Assembly: GCA_964596165.1 (NCBI GenBank)
Contig: CAZQTW010000027.1
Coordinates: 9,518-73,517 of the forward strand
Direction: 5' to 3'
DNA: 64,000 bases
DNA from: CAYUQT01 sp964596165
Lineage (GTDB): Bacteria > Planctomycetota > Phycisphaerae > UBA1845 > JAFGLZ01
This document shows positions 55,423-64,000 of the stretch, one piece after another. Every line of letters begins with the position of its first letter. Position 1 is the first letter of the stretch. The notes under the pieces were generated by a model, which worked only from the letters and a program-made list of their open reading frames with translations, was not told the origin of the DNA and did no database searches. Made by a program: the position numbers and the translations under genes.

Positions 55423-55968
55423 CTACTGACCTCCCACTGAGGCCCCGCCCACCAAGGACGTCAGATCCGACTGGCCACCACCCTTGCCGCCCTTCGAGGC
55501 CTCCGAACTGAAGGCCGCACTGTTCGCCTTGGCGACAATCGCCTCCCGCGCGGTCATTCCGACCCCGCCCGGTAAGTCTCGACTGATCTTGATGCGTTCG
55601 GAGGCTATGCCGGTGGTGGCCAGGTAGCCTCGAATGTTGTTCATTCGCGCTTCCACCAGGCGGTCGTCGGTTAGTGACGTCGCGTACCTGATCGACCCGC
55701 CGTACACCGTCAGGAGCTTGGCGTAGCGGTCGAGTCGCCGCGCCCCCGTCCCGTTGAGTTCGTCCGAGTGAGGAACGAAGTGAATATCCGCCAGCGAAAG
55801 GTCTTCCAACATCGCGTTGTCCACCATGTAGGCAAAAGACTCTTGCAGTGGACTCGGATAGTCACAGGCCCCTTGCGGCGGAGCGTTCAGCCGGTCGCTC
55901 GGCTTGTTGCAGCTCGCCGCGACGAGCACAAGACCGATGGAAACAGACACGATCAGGGCGGATCTCAT
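55423..55968 (-). CDS. Small lipoprotein, partner of the TPR lipoprotein
   Basis: 181 residues. RSALIVSVSIGLVLVAASC is a lipoprotein signal. IHFVPHSDELNGTGARRLDR, then DRLVEARMNNIRGYLATTGI and ASERIKISRDLPGG, follow the order of an OmpA-like peptidoglycan-binding domain (strand with F-x-x-x-S/D-x-L, later arginine-rich helix), though the classic NRR motif is not complete. A Gly/Ser-rich tail ends it. GGGGAG precedes ATG 55968. It is immediately followed by the TPR lipoprotein gene, so the two probably act together at the cell wall. Confidence 0.72.
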   Translation of the reverse strand: MRSALIVSVSIGLVLVAASCNKPSDRLNAPPQGACDYPSPLQESFAYMVDNAMLEDLSLADIHFVPHSDELNGTGARRLDRYAKLLTVYGGSIRYATSLTDDRLVEARMNNIRGYLATTGIASERIKISRDLPGGVGMTAREAIVAKANSAAFSSEASKGGKGGGQSDLTSLVGGASVGGQ

Positions 55969-56164
55969 GAGCAACTCCCCTGTTCGCCAGGTCCGTAGGT
56001 TCGGCCGTTGTCCGAACCCGCCTGGCTTCGGACCTTCTTCCCCCACGTGACGATGTCGGCGTAAAGAAACACTCGCTCTTGTATCCGTATATCGGACGTC
56101 AACGGGCACCTACCCCAGCTCGATTTGGAATAATTCTCAGACTTCGTAGTGTGGAAATGTATGA

Positions 56165-56857
56165 TTATGAACGCGCCGTCGTTTCCGTTGGCGACACCGT
56201 CAAACCAGATTTCACGTCGGGTAAATCCTGCTTGATCAGGGCGGCGGCCGTCAACTCGGAGTGAAATCGAAGCAACGCGTGCATGGCCAAGCACTTGAAA
56301 CCCGCTCGCGAGGCCTCGTACTTGAACTCGCTTCGCAGCAGGGCCCACCGGCCATGGTCCGAACGACGACCTTTCCGCAGGCGTCGACGGTGTCTAAACG
56401 ATGCCGCATCGTAGAAGCTTACCACGGCACCCACCCGACACACGCGCCCGAGTTCCCGCAAGACCGTGATTCGGTCTTCAACAAGCGGCAGGCGGTTCAA
56501 GAACCGAGAGCAAAGCACGGCGTCCACGCTCTCGTCGGCCAGCGGCAATCGGAAGGCTGACGCGACCACGCCTTGGAGAATCCGATCGCGCGCGCGGTTC
56601 GCCGCCATAACCTCGAGGATCATCGTGGGAGACAGGTCTACCAGCAGGGTGTGAAGGTGGTAACGATTCAGCACGGGCACGAGCCGGCCGTGCGCACACG
56701 GGATGTCAAGAACCGTGGTGATCGGACCTAAATCCCGGAGGGCGGCGGCAATCACTCGCCGCTCGCGCCACACGAGCAATCGACGGGCCAACCCCACTCG
56801 CACCCGTTCGGCAGGCGTCTCAGGAATGGCTTCTGTCCGGTTCAACGAACGGTTCAT
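56165..56857 (-). CDS. Class I SAM-dependent methyltransferase
   Basis: 230 residues. TTVLDIPCAHGRLVPVLNRY is motif I of the Rossmann methyltransferase fold, LLVDLSPTMILEVM is the second-strand acidic motif, and ASAFRLPLADESVDAVLCSR gives motifs II-III. The C-terminal part has FKCLAMHALLRFHSELTAAA. The substrate is unknown; a lipid, quinone or small-molecule methyltransferase is most likely from the fold type. The start at ATG 56857 is uncertain, since the ribosome-binding site is weak. Confidence 0.8.
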   Translation of the reverse strand: MNRSLNRTEAIPETPAERVRVGLARRLLVWRERRVIAAALRDLGPITTVLDIPCAHGRLVPVLNRYHLHTLLVDLSPTMILEVMAANRARDRILQGVVASAFRLPLADESVDAVLCSRFLNRLPLVEDRITVLRELGRVCRVGAVVSFYDAASFRHRRRLRKGRRSDHGRWALLRSEFKYEASRAGFKCLAMHALLRFHSELTAAALIKQDLPDVKSGLTVSPTETTARS

Positions 56858-56941
56858 CTTTCGACAGCCTTGACGATTCGGAAATCCGGCCCCGGCTCGC
56901 GGATACGCTCGCCCTCCCACGGAATCACGGGTCGTGAACCG

Positions 56942-58393
56942 TTAGATCGTCACCGTGATGCCCATCAATTGGCAGAAGGCCCGGAGTTGACGGGCATGAT
57001 TCCCGGCGAAGATGATCTGGTGCGCGCCCTTCGTCTCGGTCACGTCGCGCAGCTCGTTTATTGTCATCACCAGATTGGTGCGGCAGCCGCCCGCCGGCGG
57101 CGTGTCGAGCCGTCCTACGATCTTGCCGGAATAGACGATCATCCTCGGCTTCTGACCGGACGTGTAGTAGGCCATGGTCACGTCCATTCCCTCCGGCCAG
57201 ATGACCTCGGGCACCGCGCCGACGCCGGCCTCCGCATGGCTCCGCAGGATGTACGGTTGCGGGCTGCTCTTGGGTCCCTCCAGTCTGCTGGGGCTGGTGC
57301 AATGCGAACCGCAGTAGAGGTTGCGCTCGGTGTCGAACGCCGGGTTCTGCTGGAAGCCGCCCTTGCCGAACAGGTTCTCCACGAGCATCAGCGTCAGCGC
57401 CGGATCCAGTTCGTTCTGACAGCCGGCCGGAATGCCCGCGTCACGCAAGTCCATGTACCCCATGCACGGCGGCGGGAACAACCGCTTCTGAATGCCGCCC
57501 AGACAATCCATCATGATGGCGTCGGCCTTCTCTTCGGCAATGAGCTTTTTCATGGCGATCGTCGTACGGGCCGCGTCGTCGATGTCCGCGTCGGTGGGCT
57601 CGACGACCTTCCGGGCCTTCTTACGATAGTCTGCCGCGAGGTCCTTGGCGTCGCCCTTCAATTCCGTCTGCTTCACCAGATCGCCGAGACGACTGTGCGG
57701 AAGCCGCCGCACCCTCGTTCCGATGCCCTCAACGATCGACTCGCCCGGGGCAGCCGCGCCCAGGCTGATAAGGCAGCTCTGCTTCATCCGTCGAATGGTC
57801 CGGATCATCCGCATGCCGTATTCGACGGCCTCGAAATCCTCCAACGCCGAGATCAGATACACGCCCGGCGTGCGATTGAGCTGATTGATGTGCCCGCTGA
57901 GCAGGACGCCGATCGTCGCGAGGATCACAGTCGGCACGCCGGCCTCCTTGACGATCCGGCAGACGTGCACCCAGTCGGCCTTATAGAACGGGATTAGGAG
58001 CAGGCCGTCCGGTTTCGACGCCTTGACCTCGTTGATGAACTTCTCGACGGTGGCCGGCTCGTGCAGCGGGTCCTGATCCGTCACGATTTTCATCCCGAGC
58101 TTCGCGGCGATAGCCTCGATCTTGACCGTATGTTCCTTCTGGCGTCCCTCGGCGTTGAACGTCGAACCCGGCCAACTATAGTATCCGGCTTTCTTAAGCG
58201 ATTCGGTGCTCGGATAGAGAAAGGCGCCTCGAACGACGGCGGGTCCTACAGGAATACCAACGCCTTCGGCGGCCCGTGCAGCCCCGCCGACTCCCCGGCG
58301 GCCCAGCGCCAGCCCCGCGGCGGCACATCCACACGCACACATGAACTGACGCCGGCAGATCGGCGTCGACGCAACGGCACGTATCCGCCTCAT
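56942..58393 (-). CDS. Tat-exported L-fucose/arabinose isomerase-fold protein
   Basis: 483 residues. CRRQFMCACGCAAAGLALGR is a twin-arginine (Tat) signal with the RRQFM core. The mature part begins PAVVRGAFLYPSTESLKKAG and continues with FINEVKASKPDGLLLIPFYK, then ADAIMMDCLGGIQKRLFPPP and CMGYMDLRDAGIPAGCQNELDP split over the active-site half. This is the overall pattern of the FucI/AraA-like isomerase superfamily. A sugar-isomerase fold exported by Tat is unusual, since sugar isomerases normally work in the cytoplasm, so its reaction may differ. GGAGGAGG lies before ATG 58393. It is divergent from the DAO-family gene. Confidence 0.75.
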   Translation of the reverse strand: MRRIRAVASTPICRRQFMCACGCAAAGLALGRRGVGGAARAAEGVGIPVGPAVVRGAFLYPSTESLKKAGYYSWPGSTFNAEGRQKEHTVKIEAIAAKLGMKIVTDQDPLHEPATVEKFINEVKASKPDGLLLIPFYKADWVHVCRIVKEAGVPTVILATIGVLLSGHINQLNRTPGVYLISALEDFEAVEYGMRMIRTIRRMKQSCLISLGAAAPGESIVEGIGTRVRRLPHSRLGDLVKQTELKGDAKDLAADYRKKARKVVEPTDADIDDAARTTIAMKKLIAEEKADAIMMDCLGGIQKRLFPPPCMGYMDLRDAGIPAGCQNELDPALTLMLVENLFGKGGFQQNPAFDTERNLYCGSHCTSPSRLEGPKSSPQPYILRSHAEAGVGAVPEVIWPEGMDVTMAYYTSGQKPRMIVYSGKIVGRLDTPPAGGCRTNLVMTINELRDVTETKGAHQIIFAGNHARQLRAFCQLMGITVTI

Positions 58394-58608
58394 CGAACGA
58401 CCTCCTCCAGGTAACGATTTCACTCGGCAAACGATCTCGTCGGCTGACACCCGCCCACCTTATCACTCGAAAGATGGGTGAACAAGTGGAGACCGGGGGG
58501 GGGCATGGACCCGCGTCTTCTCAGTTGGCTTTGATTGGCAATCCGTCGTCTGATACGATTCCCGAGGTCAGCCGAAACGAACCTTCTGTTTCTCAAGGGA
58601 ACCCCTTC

Positions 58609-60000
58609 ATGCATCTCAAAGCGAACAACGCCCCCTTTGCCGCGGTCTCAGCCGTTGAATTGCGAGCGGGTGGCCCTCCGCGTGTGGGGTTCTGGCATGA
58701 AACCGTGGCCATCACTCCCGGCGCGCCGCTCGAAGGCGATCTGTCCTGTGATGTGGCGATCGTCGGAGGCGGGTTCACCGGGCTTTCGACGGCCTATGAG
58801 TTGAAGAAGGCCGCCCCCGACCTCGACGTCGTTTTGCTCGAGCGGGTCTTCGTCGGCTATGGGGCCAGCGGGCGCAACGGCGGGTTCATTATGCCCCTGA
58901 TGGGATGGGACCTGACCGATCTCACCCACAAGGTGGGTGAGGCCGGCGCTCGCGACGCCTATCGCCTCACGTACGACGCCGTCGCCCACACGATCGGCGT
59001 GATCCGAGACAACCGGATCGATTGCGATCTTGAACAGACCGGTTACCTCCTGTTGGCCACCTGTCCCGCGAGGGTCGAGCACCTCCGGCGGGAACTCGAT
59101 CTGGCCCGCCGGCTCGGCTTCGACCTGCAATGGCTTGAAGGCGAGTTGCTCTACCCGTACATCCGGAGCGATGCGTTTCGCTCCGGCGTGTTCGATCCCA
59201 GTCCCGCGGTCGTCAATCCGGCCAGGCTGGTCCGCGGTCTGAAATCACTGGTCGAGAGCATGGGTGTACGGGTCTACGAACAGACGCCGCTCGTCGAATT
59301 GAGCGATGGGCGGCCGGTCCTGCTGAAGACGCCTCGTGGCACAGTGCGTGCGAATCAGGTGGTGTTGGCCGTCAACGGCTACGGTCCCGCTTTGGGGCTG
59401 ATGCGCTCGAGGATCCTTCCGGTCCACACCTACATCATCTTGACCGAGCCGCTTGCGAAGGCCGACCTTGAGGCCATCGGCTGGGGTGCCAAACGCGCGA
59501 GCCTCGAGACGGCCCGCAACTTCATCCACTACTTCCGCCTCACGGCGGACAATCGAATCCTCTTCGGTGGTGAGGATGCAACACTCTATTACGGCGGAAA
59601 ACTCCTGGACGCGCATCCACCGACGTTTCGAAAGCTCGAGGCAAGATTCCGGGAGTACTTCCCCGCCCTCGATCACGTGCAGATTGCCCATCGCTGGGGC
59701 GGCGTGCTCGGCGTTACGCTTGACATGCTGCCGACATTCGGTGTTTGCGGCGAGCAGGGCAACATCTCCTACGGCTGCGGCTACAGTGGCCACGGGGTGG
59801 CGCTCGGCAACTATGCGGGCAGGATCCTTGCGCCGCACATTCTCAAGGGGGCAGGACGCACTACATCGCCGGCCAAGCTCCTCACGCCGTTCTTCTTCAA
59901 CCGCAAGCCGATCGCCCTGCCGCCCGACCCGCTCCGCTACGTGGGCCTCCAACTCTATCGCGCCGCCCTCCACGCCCAGGATCGCTGGCAGAAGGCCTGA
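58609..60000 (+). CDS. FAD-dependent oxidoreductase, DAO family (PuuB/glycine-oxidase-like)
   Basis: 463 residues. CDVAIVGGGFTGLSTAYELK is the FAD-binding GxGxxG motif. FVGYGASGRNGGFIMPLMGW is the second flavin-contact loop characteristic of the gamma-glutamylputrescine oxidase branch. IRSRILPVHTYIILTEPLA-like sequence and ISYGCGYSGHGVALGNYAGR complete the DAO layout. It probably oxidises an amino acid or polyamine derivative. AAGGGA lies before ATG 58609. Since speA is in the window, a polyamine link is possible, but the two genes are 26 kb apart. Confidence 0.83.
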   Translation: MHLKANNAPFAAVSAVELRAGGPPRVGFWHETVAITPGAPLEGDLSCDVAIVGGGFTGLSTAYELKKAAPDLDVVLLERVFVGYGASGRNGGFIMPLMGWDLTDLTHKVGEAGARDAYRLTYDAVAHTIGVIRDNRIDCDLEQTGYLLLATCPARVEHLRRELDLARRLGFDLQWLEGELLYPYIRSDAFRSGVFDPSPAVVNPARLVRGLKSLVESMGVRVYEQTPLVELSDGRPVLLKTPRGTVRANQVVLAVNGYGPALGLMRSRILPVHTYIILTEPLAKADLEAIGWGAKRASLETARNFIHYFRLTADNRILFGGEDATLYYGGKLLDAHPPTFRKLEARFREYFPALDHVQIAHRWGGVLGVTLDMLPTFGVCGEQGNISYGCGYSGHGVALGNYAGRILAPHILKGAGRTTSPAKLLTPFFFNRKPIALPPDPLRYVGLQLYRAALHAQDRWQKA

Positions 60001-60067
60001 ATGGCCTGGTGGGGCAGGTTTGACGCCAACTAGCCCCCTCTCAATCCCCCCCTTATCAAGAGGGAAA

Positions 60068-60120
60068 GGTGCGTCACGACGCACCCTACGGCACTCCGTC
60101 ACGACGCGCCCTACGGGACT
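60068..60120. repeat. Palindrome and 24-bp tandem repeat after the DAO-family gene
   Basis: GGTGCGTC (60068-60075) and GACGCACC (60078-60085) make an 8-bp hairpin. The 24-bp unit starting CGTCACGACGCACCCTACGG at 60072 is repeated at 60097 with two differences. The element lies between two convergent genes and overlaps the last two bases of the downstream one; it may serve as a bidirectional terminator or be a mobile palindrome. Confidence 0.6.
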
Positions 60121-61114
60121 ATTCCCCCCGATGCGAGAGGCTCACCTGTTTGCCGCCGCGAGCCGACCCGGCCCCGGCGGGGTCGGGCTGAGCGGCGAGG
60201 CCGGGGATGGTCAATACGAACGCGTGGTCGTGATACTTGGTGTCGGTGTACCGTCCAACAATGTGGTTGCCTGAGATCCCGGAGGCAAATGTCCCACACC
60301 CGGGCGCCGTAAACGCGTCAGGATGGTCCAACTTGGTCCAGGCCGTGGTTGTTAGGTTGTACAGAAACCCGCGCATCGCCTTGCTACCCTTCTCCGTATA
60401 GAAACCGACGACGTTGGCCCCGTCGATGCCGTAGGGATTCGTCCAATCAGCCCCTGGATAGCTGAACGCCGTCCACGTTCCCGATGCAACATCGTAGCAA
60501 AACCCGTACGCGTGCCTGCCGCTGTTGGCGCTGTCCGCATACCGTCCAATGATGCGGCTCCCGTCGCGCGAGATGCCTTCGGCCTGCGTCCAACGCGCCC
60601 CCGGGTAGTCCAGCGTGGTCCACACCTTGCCGTTGTAGAAAAAGCCGTGCGTCGGCTTGCTGGGCTGGCTGTAGACGACGAGGCTGTTGCCGCCGGAGGC
60701 GCCAAGGGCAATCACGTTCACCGCACGCGGTCTGTCCAGTGTGGTCCAGTTTGTTCCGTCGTAGAGAAAGACGTGAGCAGAGTTCGGGTCCCCGGAGTCG
60801 TAGCCCCCTATGATCTTGTTGCCGGACACGCCCCAGGGCATCGTGTCTACTGCGCCCGGATAGTCCAGCTTCTTCCACGTTCCCGTGGCAAGGTCGTACA
60901 GAAAGCCGTGAGCTTTCGGCCCGCTGCTGCTCCTGACACAATACAGCCCGACGATACTGCTGCCGTCGATGGCATTGGCAGCCGCCTGGTAGGCTCCATA
61001 TGCCTTGGGACAGTCCAGCGTCGTCCAGGTCATTCCGTCGCCGGCGCATGCCCGCCCGGCACACGTGGCCACGACCAGACCGCACACTACACTCGCGATG
61101 TCTTTCGATAGCAT
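60119..61114 (-). CDS. Secreted protein with HAF-type beta repeats
   Basis: 331 residues. A signal peptide (SVVCGLVVATCAGRACAG) is followed by five or six repeats of about 45 residues with the pattern GFLYD-x-TW-x-LDYPGA-x-W/Y-GI-x-I-x-GRY: for example GFFYNGKVWTTLDYPGARWT and GFLYNLTTTAWTKLDHPDAF. This is the layout of the HAF-repeat family of secreted beta-propeller-like proteins. A terminal anchor is absent; the sequence ends in a charged tail (GGKQVSLSHRGE), and no PEP-CTERM motif is seen. AAGGAGAG lies before ATG 61114. Confidence 0.77.
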   Translation of the reverse strand: MLSKDIASVVCGLVVATCAGRACAGDGMTWTTLDCPKAYGAYQAAANAIDGSSIVGLYCVRSSSGPKAHGFLYDLATGTWKKLDYPGAVDTMPWGVSGNKIIGGYDSGDPNSAHVFLYDGTNWTTLDRPRAVNVIALGASGGNSLVVYSQPSKPTHGFFYNGKVWTTLDYPGARWTQAEGISRDGSRIIGRYADSANSGRHAYGFCYDVASGTWTAFSYPGADWTNPYGIDGANVVGFYTEKGSKAMRGFLYNLTTTAWTKLDHPDAFTAPGCGTFASGISGNHIVGRYTDTKYHDHAFVLTIPGLAAQPDPAGAGSARGGKQVSLSHRGE

Positions 61115-61144
61115 GTCTGCTCTCCTTCTGTCCAAGGGGTAACA

Positions 61145-63331
61145 CTAACTGGAACCAGCACGTCTTCCGGTACGACTTCCAGGGCGCACAGGCTTGGGCC
61201 GGTCGAGGACGGTCACCAGGCAGTTCTCCAAGCCGGACCTGCCATAGATATCCTGGAACAAGACCAGGTAGCGATCCGTGGCGATGATCACCGGACTGCT
61301 GCCGGGGCCCCAGCCCGCGGTGCTTTGGTGGTGGAACCCGGCCCGGCGGGGATGCCGGGGGTCCGACCCGTCATAGACATCCAGCGTACTGCCGAAGAGA
61401 CCGCTGCGGCCGGCCGTGATGAAGAGCGAATCATCGATCAGCCACGGCGGGCCATAGCTGCCCCCGCCCCCACTGGCGAACATCGCCAATGGGGAGTCGC
61501 GGCATTCGCCGAGGAGTTCCGGCGTGAGCAGCTTTTCGCCGACCTTCGTGCGGAAGACACGCAGGCCGAGGTTGTCGCGGACGCACGCCAGGTCACTTCC
61601 GAAGACACAGGTTCGTGCCCCGCCGTACGGGCGCGCGACGGACAGAAGGGCGTTCTCAAGCTCCGGCCTACTGTACCAGCGAAAAGCGTGGGCGGTACCA
61701 GGCGGGGATGTGCCCACCGACTCTGGATGGTCGGCGTCAAACGAGCCGGCCAGGAACCATCCCTGCTGCCAGACGCCATGGGCTTTGAGCCGACCGTCCA
61801 CAATTCTGGTGTAGGAGACCATCGCCGGCAGATCGATTCGGTAGCGCGGCTTGGCCGCCAGGCCGTCGGACCAGTCCATCACCAGGAGAAATGCCCGGTC
61901 TTGTTGATACCTGCCTGATGTGGGTTGGCTTCCTCTCGCCTGATCGGGGGCCCTCACCGTGTAGAGGAGGTAAGCAAACCTGTCGGTGCAGGAACAGGAA
62001 CCCATAAGTACGGCATTCGGCTCGGGGTCTTCGGGCAGCGGCAACTCCGCCTTCGAGACGACAACGGGTGGTCCGTCGTCTGGCCAAGCGTAGCGGACCT
62101 GCCATAGGCCGATTCGGCGGTGGTAAGGGCGTTCTTCTCGCCTGACCTGCGCGGGCACAATCCGCCAGCCCGAGAGGACCAGCTGTCCGGCCTGATTCAT
62201 CATCAGTCCTTGCGGCCCCACGCGCTTTTGCCCCGACTTGCTCTCTTGCTGCCAGAGACGGTTGGGCGAAGGCAGTTCCCCTCGTCGCACGTCGGTGATC
62301 TGTCCGCGCTCGTCGATCCGAAACGCGGCCACCGGACGGTCAGACGCAACGTCGTAGTCCTTGGTGTCGGCCCAGGCAGTCTCCCCGACCACATAGAACC
62401 GGCTTTCCTGGTGGGACACACGGATCCCGATGGCGGCTCTTTCCGGCATTCGCGCGACGGGGCTCCATAGTTTCTCTTGATCGCAAATGTGGAGCGAGTT
62501 GCCCACCTCGCGCAGGGCCATCAGTGAAAGTGCCACGACAACCAGCGCGACGGTCCAGGCCAGTTGCTTGTTCCCCAGGCGAATCGTGATCTCACGCCGC
62601 GATGTGGCCAGTGCGACGCCGACGCAACCAACGAATACGAGAGGAATGATTGCGAGAAACGTGAAATCCGGACGCTGGCCGCGGATGAATATGGCGTCCC
62701 AACTGGGATGCAGCCAGGCCAACCGGCCCGAGAGCAGCGGTGCGACGAGCCAGACGATCAATGTCAGGACCGCCAGCAGAATGCTGGCCAACGTCTGCCT
62801 GGTCACTACACTGCAGGCGAAGGCGACCGCGAAGCCGATGCCCATGCCCATGAAGGATACGAGCAGTCCCAGCAAGAGGTCGCTCTGGTTTCGAGAGCAG
62901 GCTGTAAGGAGAACCAGGTAGTCCCAGCCCAGAGCGAGCAGTATCGGCAAGGCGGCTGTGACCACTCCGGCGATCAACTTGGCCCAGACGACGGCCCTCG
63001 GATCGACCGGCTGGGCGGCCAGAAACCGTTCCTCGCCCCTGCCCCAGTCGCGACAGACCGTGTTCGCGCCGATTACCACGGCGTACAACCAGCCCGCCCC
63101 ACCCACGAGGATCCACGCGAAGCCCGCTAGGAGTTCGTGGTGCGGGTATACGAGGATGTAGATGCCCTCCCTACGTGCGGGCATGAGCCAGAAGATCACC
63201 AGCCCCGCGATGAGCGCACCGCGCGATTCGCGGAGTTCCTTCGCCAGGAGGTTGCCGAAGGCGCGAAGCGGTGTCCCCCCGAGCAGCCTCGGCATTCCAA
63301 TCGGGATTGCGCTTATGGAGTGGCTCGTCAT
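61145..63331 (-). CDS. ABC-2-type permease fused to a long extracytoplasmic domain
   Basis: 728 residues. The first 270 contain six to seven transmembrane segments in ABC-2 style: RAFGNLLAKELRESRGALIA opens the domain, and the loop VCRDWGRGEERFLAAQPVDP carries the diagnostic E-RFLAAQP motif of permeases. After TRREITIRL-like sequence and one last helix (WTVALVVVALSLMALREV), about 450 residues of extracytoplasmic beta-rich sequence follow. Segments such as GQLVLSGWRIVPAQV, FAYLLYTVRAPDQAR and SLFITAGRSGLFGSTLDVYD suggest a propeller. No ATPase gene is in view; it probably lies beyond the window. The ATG overlaps the preceding permease stop by four bases (ATGA). Confidence 0.8.
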   Translation of the reverse strand: MTSHSISAIPIGMPRLLGGTPLRAFGNLLAKELRESRGALIAGLVIFWLMPARREGIYILVYPHHELLAGFAWILVGGAGWLYAVVIGANTVCRDWGRGEERFLAAQPVDPRAVVWAKLIAGVVTAALPILLALGWDYLVLLTACSRNQSDLLLGLLVSFMGMGIGFAVAFACSVVTRQTLASILLAVLTLIVWLVAPLLSGRLAWLHPSWDAIFIRGQRPDFTFLAIIPLVFVGCVGVALATSRREITIRLGNKQLAWTVALVVVALSLMALREVGNSLHICDQEKLWSPVARMPERAAIGIRVSHQESRFYVVGETAWADTKDYDVASDRPVAAFRIDERGQITDVRRGELPSPNRLWQQESKSGQKRVGPQGLMMNQAGQLVLSGWRIVPAQVRREERPYHRRIGLWQVRYAWPDDGPPVVVSKAELPLPEDPEPNAVLMGSCSCTDRFAYLLYTVRAPDQARGSQPTSGRYQQDRAFLLVMDWSDGLAAKPRYRIDLPAMVSYTRIVDGRLKAHGVWQQGWFLAGSFDADHPESVGTSPPGTAHAFRWYSRPELENALLSVARPYGGARTCVFGSDLACVRDNLGLRVFRTKVGEKLLTPELLGECRDSPLAMFASGGGGSYGPPWLIDDSLFITAGRSGLFGSTLDVYDGSDPRHPRRAGFHHQSTAGWGPGSSPVIIATDRYLVLFQDIYGRSGLENCLVTVLDRPKPVRPGSRTGRRAGSS

Positions 63332-64000
63332 TGGACCGGGGCCCTCCTTGAACGGCGAACGAACAACCACATCGGCAAAACGACCCAGACCAGCGGGTGC
63401 GCGAAAATCCCAAACGGCGCCAGCCAGATCAGTCCGGGATGGATTGCCAGGACCAGCGGGGCGATCGGATTGAGGCTGGCAGAGATCAGAAACGGCAAGG
63501 ACGAATGCAGATGAACACTAGTAGCCGCCAGGAACTGAGCCAGCCACGCGTGCAGGGCGATGGTCAGCATGATCCCGCCCAGGGCGGCGGTGAACTCGTT
63601 CCTTGCCCGCGTCAGCAGCAGGAACAGTGGCGTGTACCAACTGACCAGCGACGCCGTTGCGATGAGGCCGAGGAGCGACAGGGCGAGTGTCGGGTGGGCC
63701 GCGATCCGGAGCAGGAGGTCGATCATAGTACTCGGCGCCTCCACTCCGGCTTGCTCCATATAAGACGTCCGGCCGAACCCGTGACGACTCAGCAGGGCGA
63801 GCACGCCGACCATCGTTGCGATCGCCAGCATGCCGACGAGTTGGATAAGCCCCATCGCCCACTTGGCGAACAGGACGTCGGCCCGCGATATCGGCTGGGC
63901 GATGAGGAACTCCCACGTGCGGTCCGCCCGTTCGGTGGCCACCGAACCCTGGAGTTTGGCACTTCTGGGGTGGGATTGTACTCCGGCCTGGGCAGCGTCG
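63328..64000 (-). CDS. ABC-2-type permease, 5' end outside the window
   Basis: The frame is open to the window edge (DAAQAGVQSHPRSAKLQG precedes the in-frame GTG at 63942), so the true start is outside. The visible part has ATERADRTWEFLIAQPISRA, the ABC-2 cytoplasmic loop, then about five transmembrane helices, ending with a basic RRSRRAPVQ. The loop motif matches that of the next permease, so the two likely form a heteromeric exporter. The stop overlaps the start of the downstream gene by four bases (ATGA), showing translational coupling. Confidence 0.82.
   Translation of the reverse strand, partial: DAAQAGVQSHPRSAKLQGSVATERADRTWEFLIAQPISRADVLFAKWAMGLIQLVGMLAIATMVGVLALLSRHGFGRTSYMEQAGVEAPSTMIDLLLRIAAHPTLALSLLGLIATASLVSWYTPLFLLLTRARNEFTAALGGIMLTIALHAWLAQFLAATSVHLHSSLPFLISASLNPIAPLVLAIHPGLIWLAPFGIFAHPLVWVVLPMWLFVRRSRRAPVQ

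Noticed and set aside
1..64000. CRISPR array, defence island or prophage
   Set aside because: I saw no regularly spaced repeats with unique spacers, no cas-like proteins, no integrase beside an att-like repeat, and no phage structural genes. The only transposase is the RAYT.

Overview
The window looks like chromosomal DNA of a GC-rich planctomycete, most likely Phycisphaerae-like. The signs are a prepilin-type protein with the planctomycete-style C-terminal YYDGH motif, a PEP-CTERM protein, a bacterial-microcompartment shell protein, large secreted glycosidases, TPR and HEAT lipoproteins, and a 96-residue protein of a kind I associate with this phylum. This is inferred from gene content; no rRNA or tRNA gene is visible to confirm it.

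Layout. 1-3.4 kb: the end of one secreted protein and a GH2 glycosidase. 3.4-4.4 kb: a REP-associated tyrosine transposase bracketed by GC-rich palindromes. 4.4-11.6 kb: a minus-strand run with an alkaline-phosphatase-superfamily enzyme, a DHH phosphoesterase, a GlyA-GcvT fusion and NadA. 11.8-18.2 kb: a cell-wall amidase lipoprotein, a TetR regulator with a candidate operator, a prepilin-like protein, a PEP-CTERM protein and a large secreted protein. 18.3-27.3 kb: iron alcohol dehydrogenase, a lipoprotein, a UROD-family protein, GpsA, an MFS carrier, a 32-residue membrane peptide, a zinc dehydrogenase, and a HEAT lipoprotein overlapping MurI. 27.3-37.8 kb: a frameshifted small gene, a CBM9-containing secreted protein, SpeA, a frameshifted six-hairpin glycosidase, a GNAT enzyme and a lipoprotein acetolactate decarboxylase. 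37.8-45.4 kb: a metalloprotease lipoprotein, a PduT-PduS pair, a PreA-like iron-sulphur oxidoreductase and another secreted protein. 45.5-48.9 kb: thioesterase, ThrS behind a structured leader, and InfC with a probable AUC start. 49-56.9 kb: TPR membrane protein, MotB, MotA, IspF, TPR lipoprotein and partner, methyltransferase. 56.9-64 kb: a Tat-exported sugar-isomerase-like protein, a DAO-family oxidoreductase, a HAF-like repeat protein and two ABC-2 permease genes, the last cut by the window edge.

How the genes fit together. Most accessory content points to extracellular carbohydrate breakdown: GH2, CBM9 protein, six-hairpin enzyme, further secreted proteins and an exported isomerase-like protein. 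The PduT-PduS pair is the electron-transfer part of a microcompartment whose catalytic genes are not here. Housekeeping genes (nadA, gpsA, murI, thrS, infC, ispF, speA, motAB) are spread among these.

Most notable: the GlyA-GcvT fusion with a degenerate extra GcvT-like segment, the orphan PduT-PduS pair beside a PreA-like enzyme, the RAYT/REP unit, two genes each broken by a single +1 frameshift, an exported isomerase-fold protein, and a permease fused to a long extracytoplasmic domain. I found no CRISPR array, prophage or complete new defence system.
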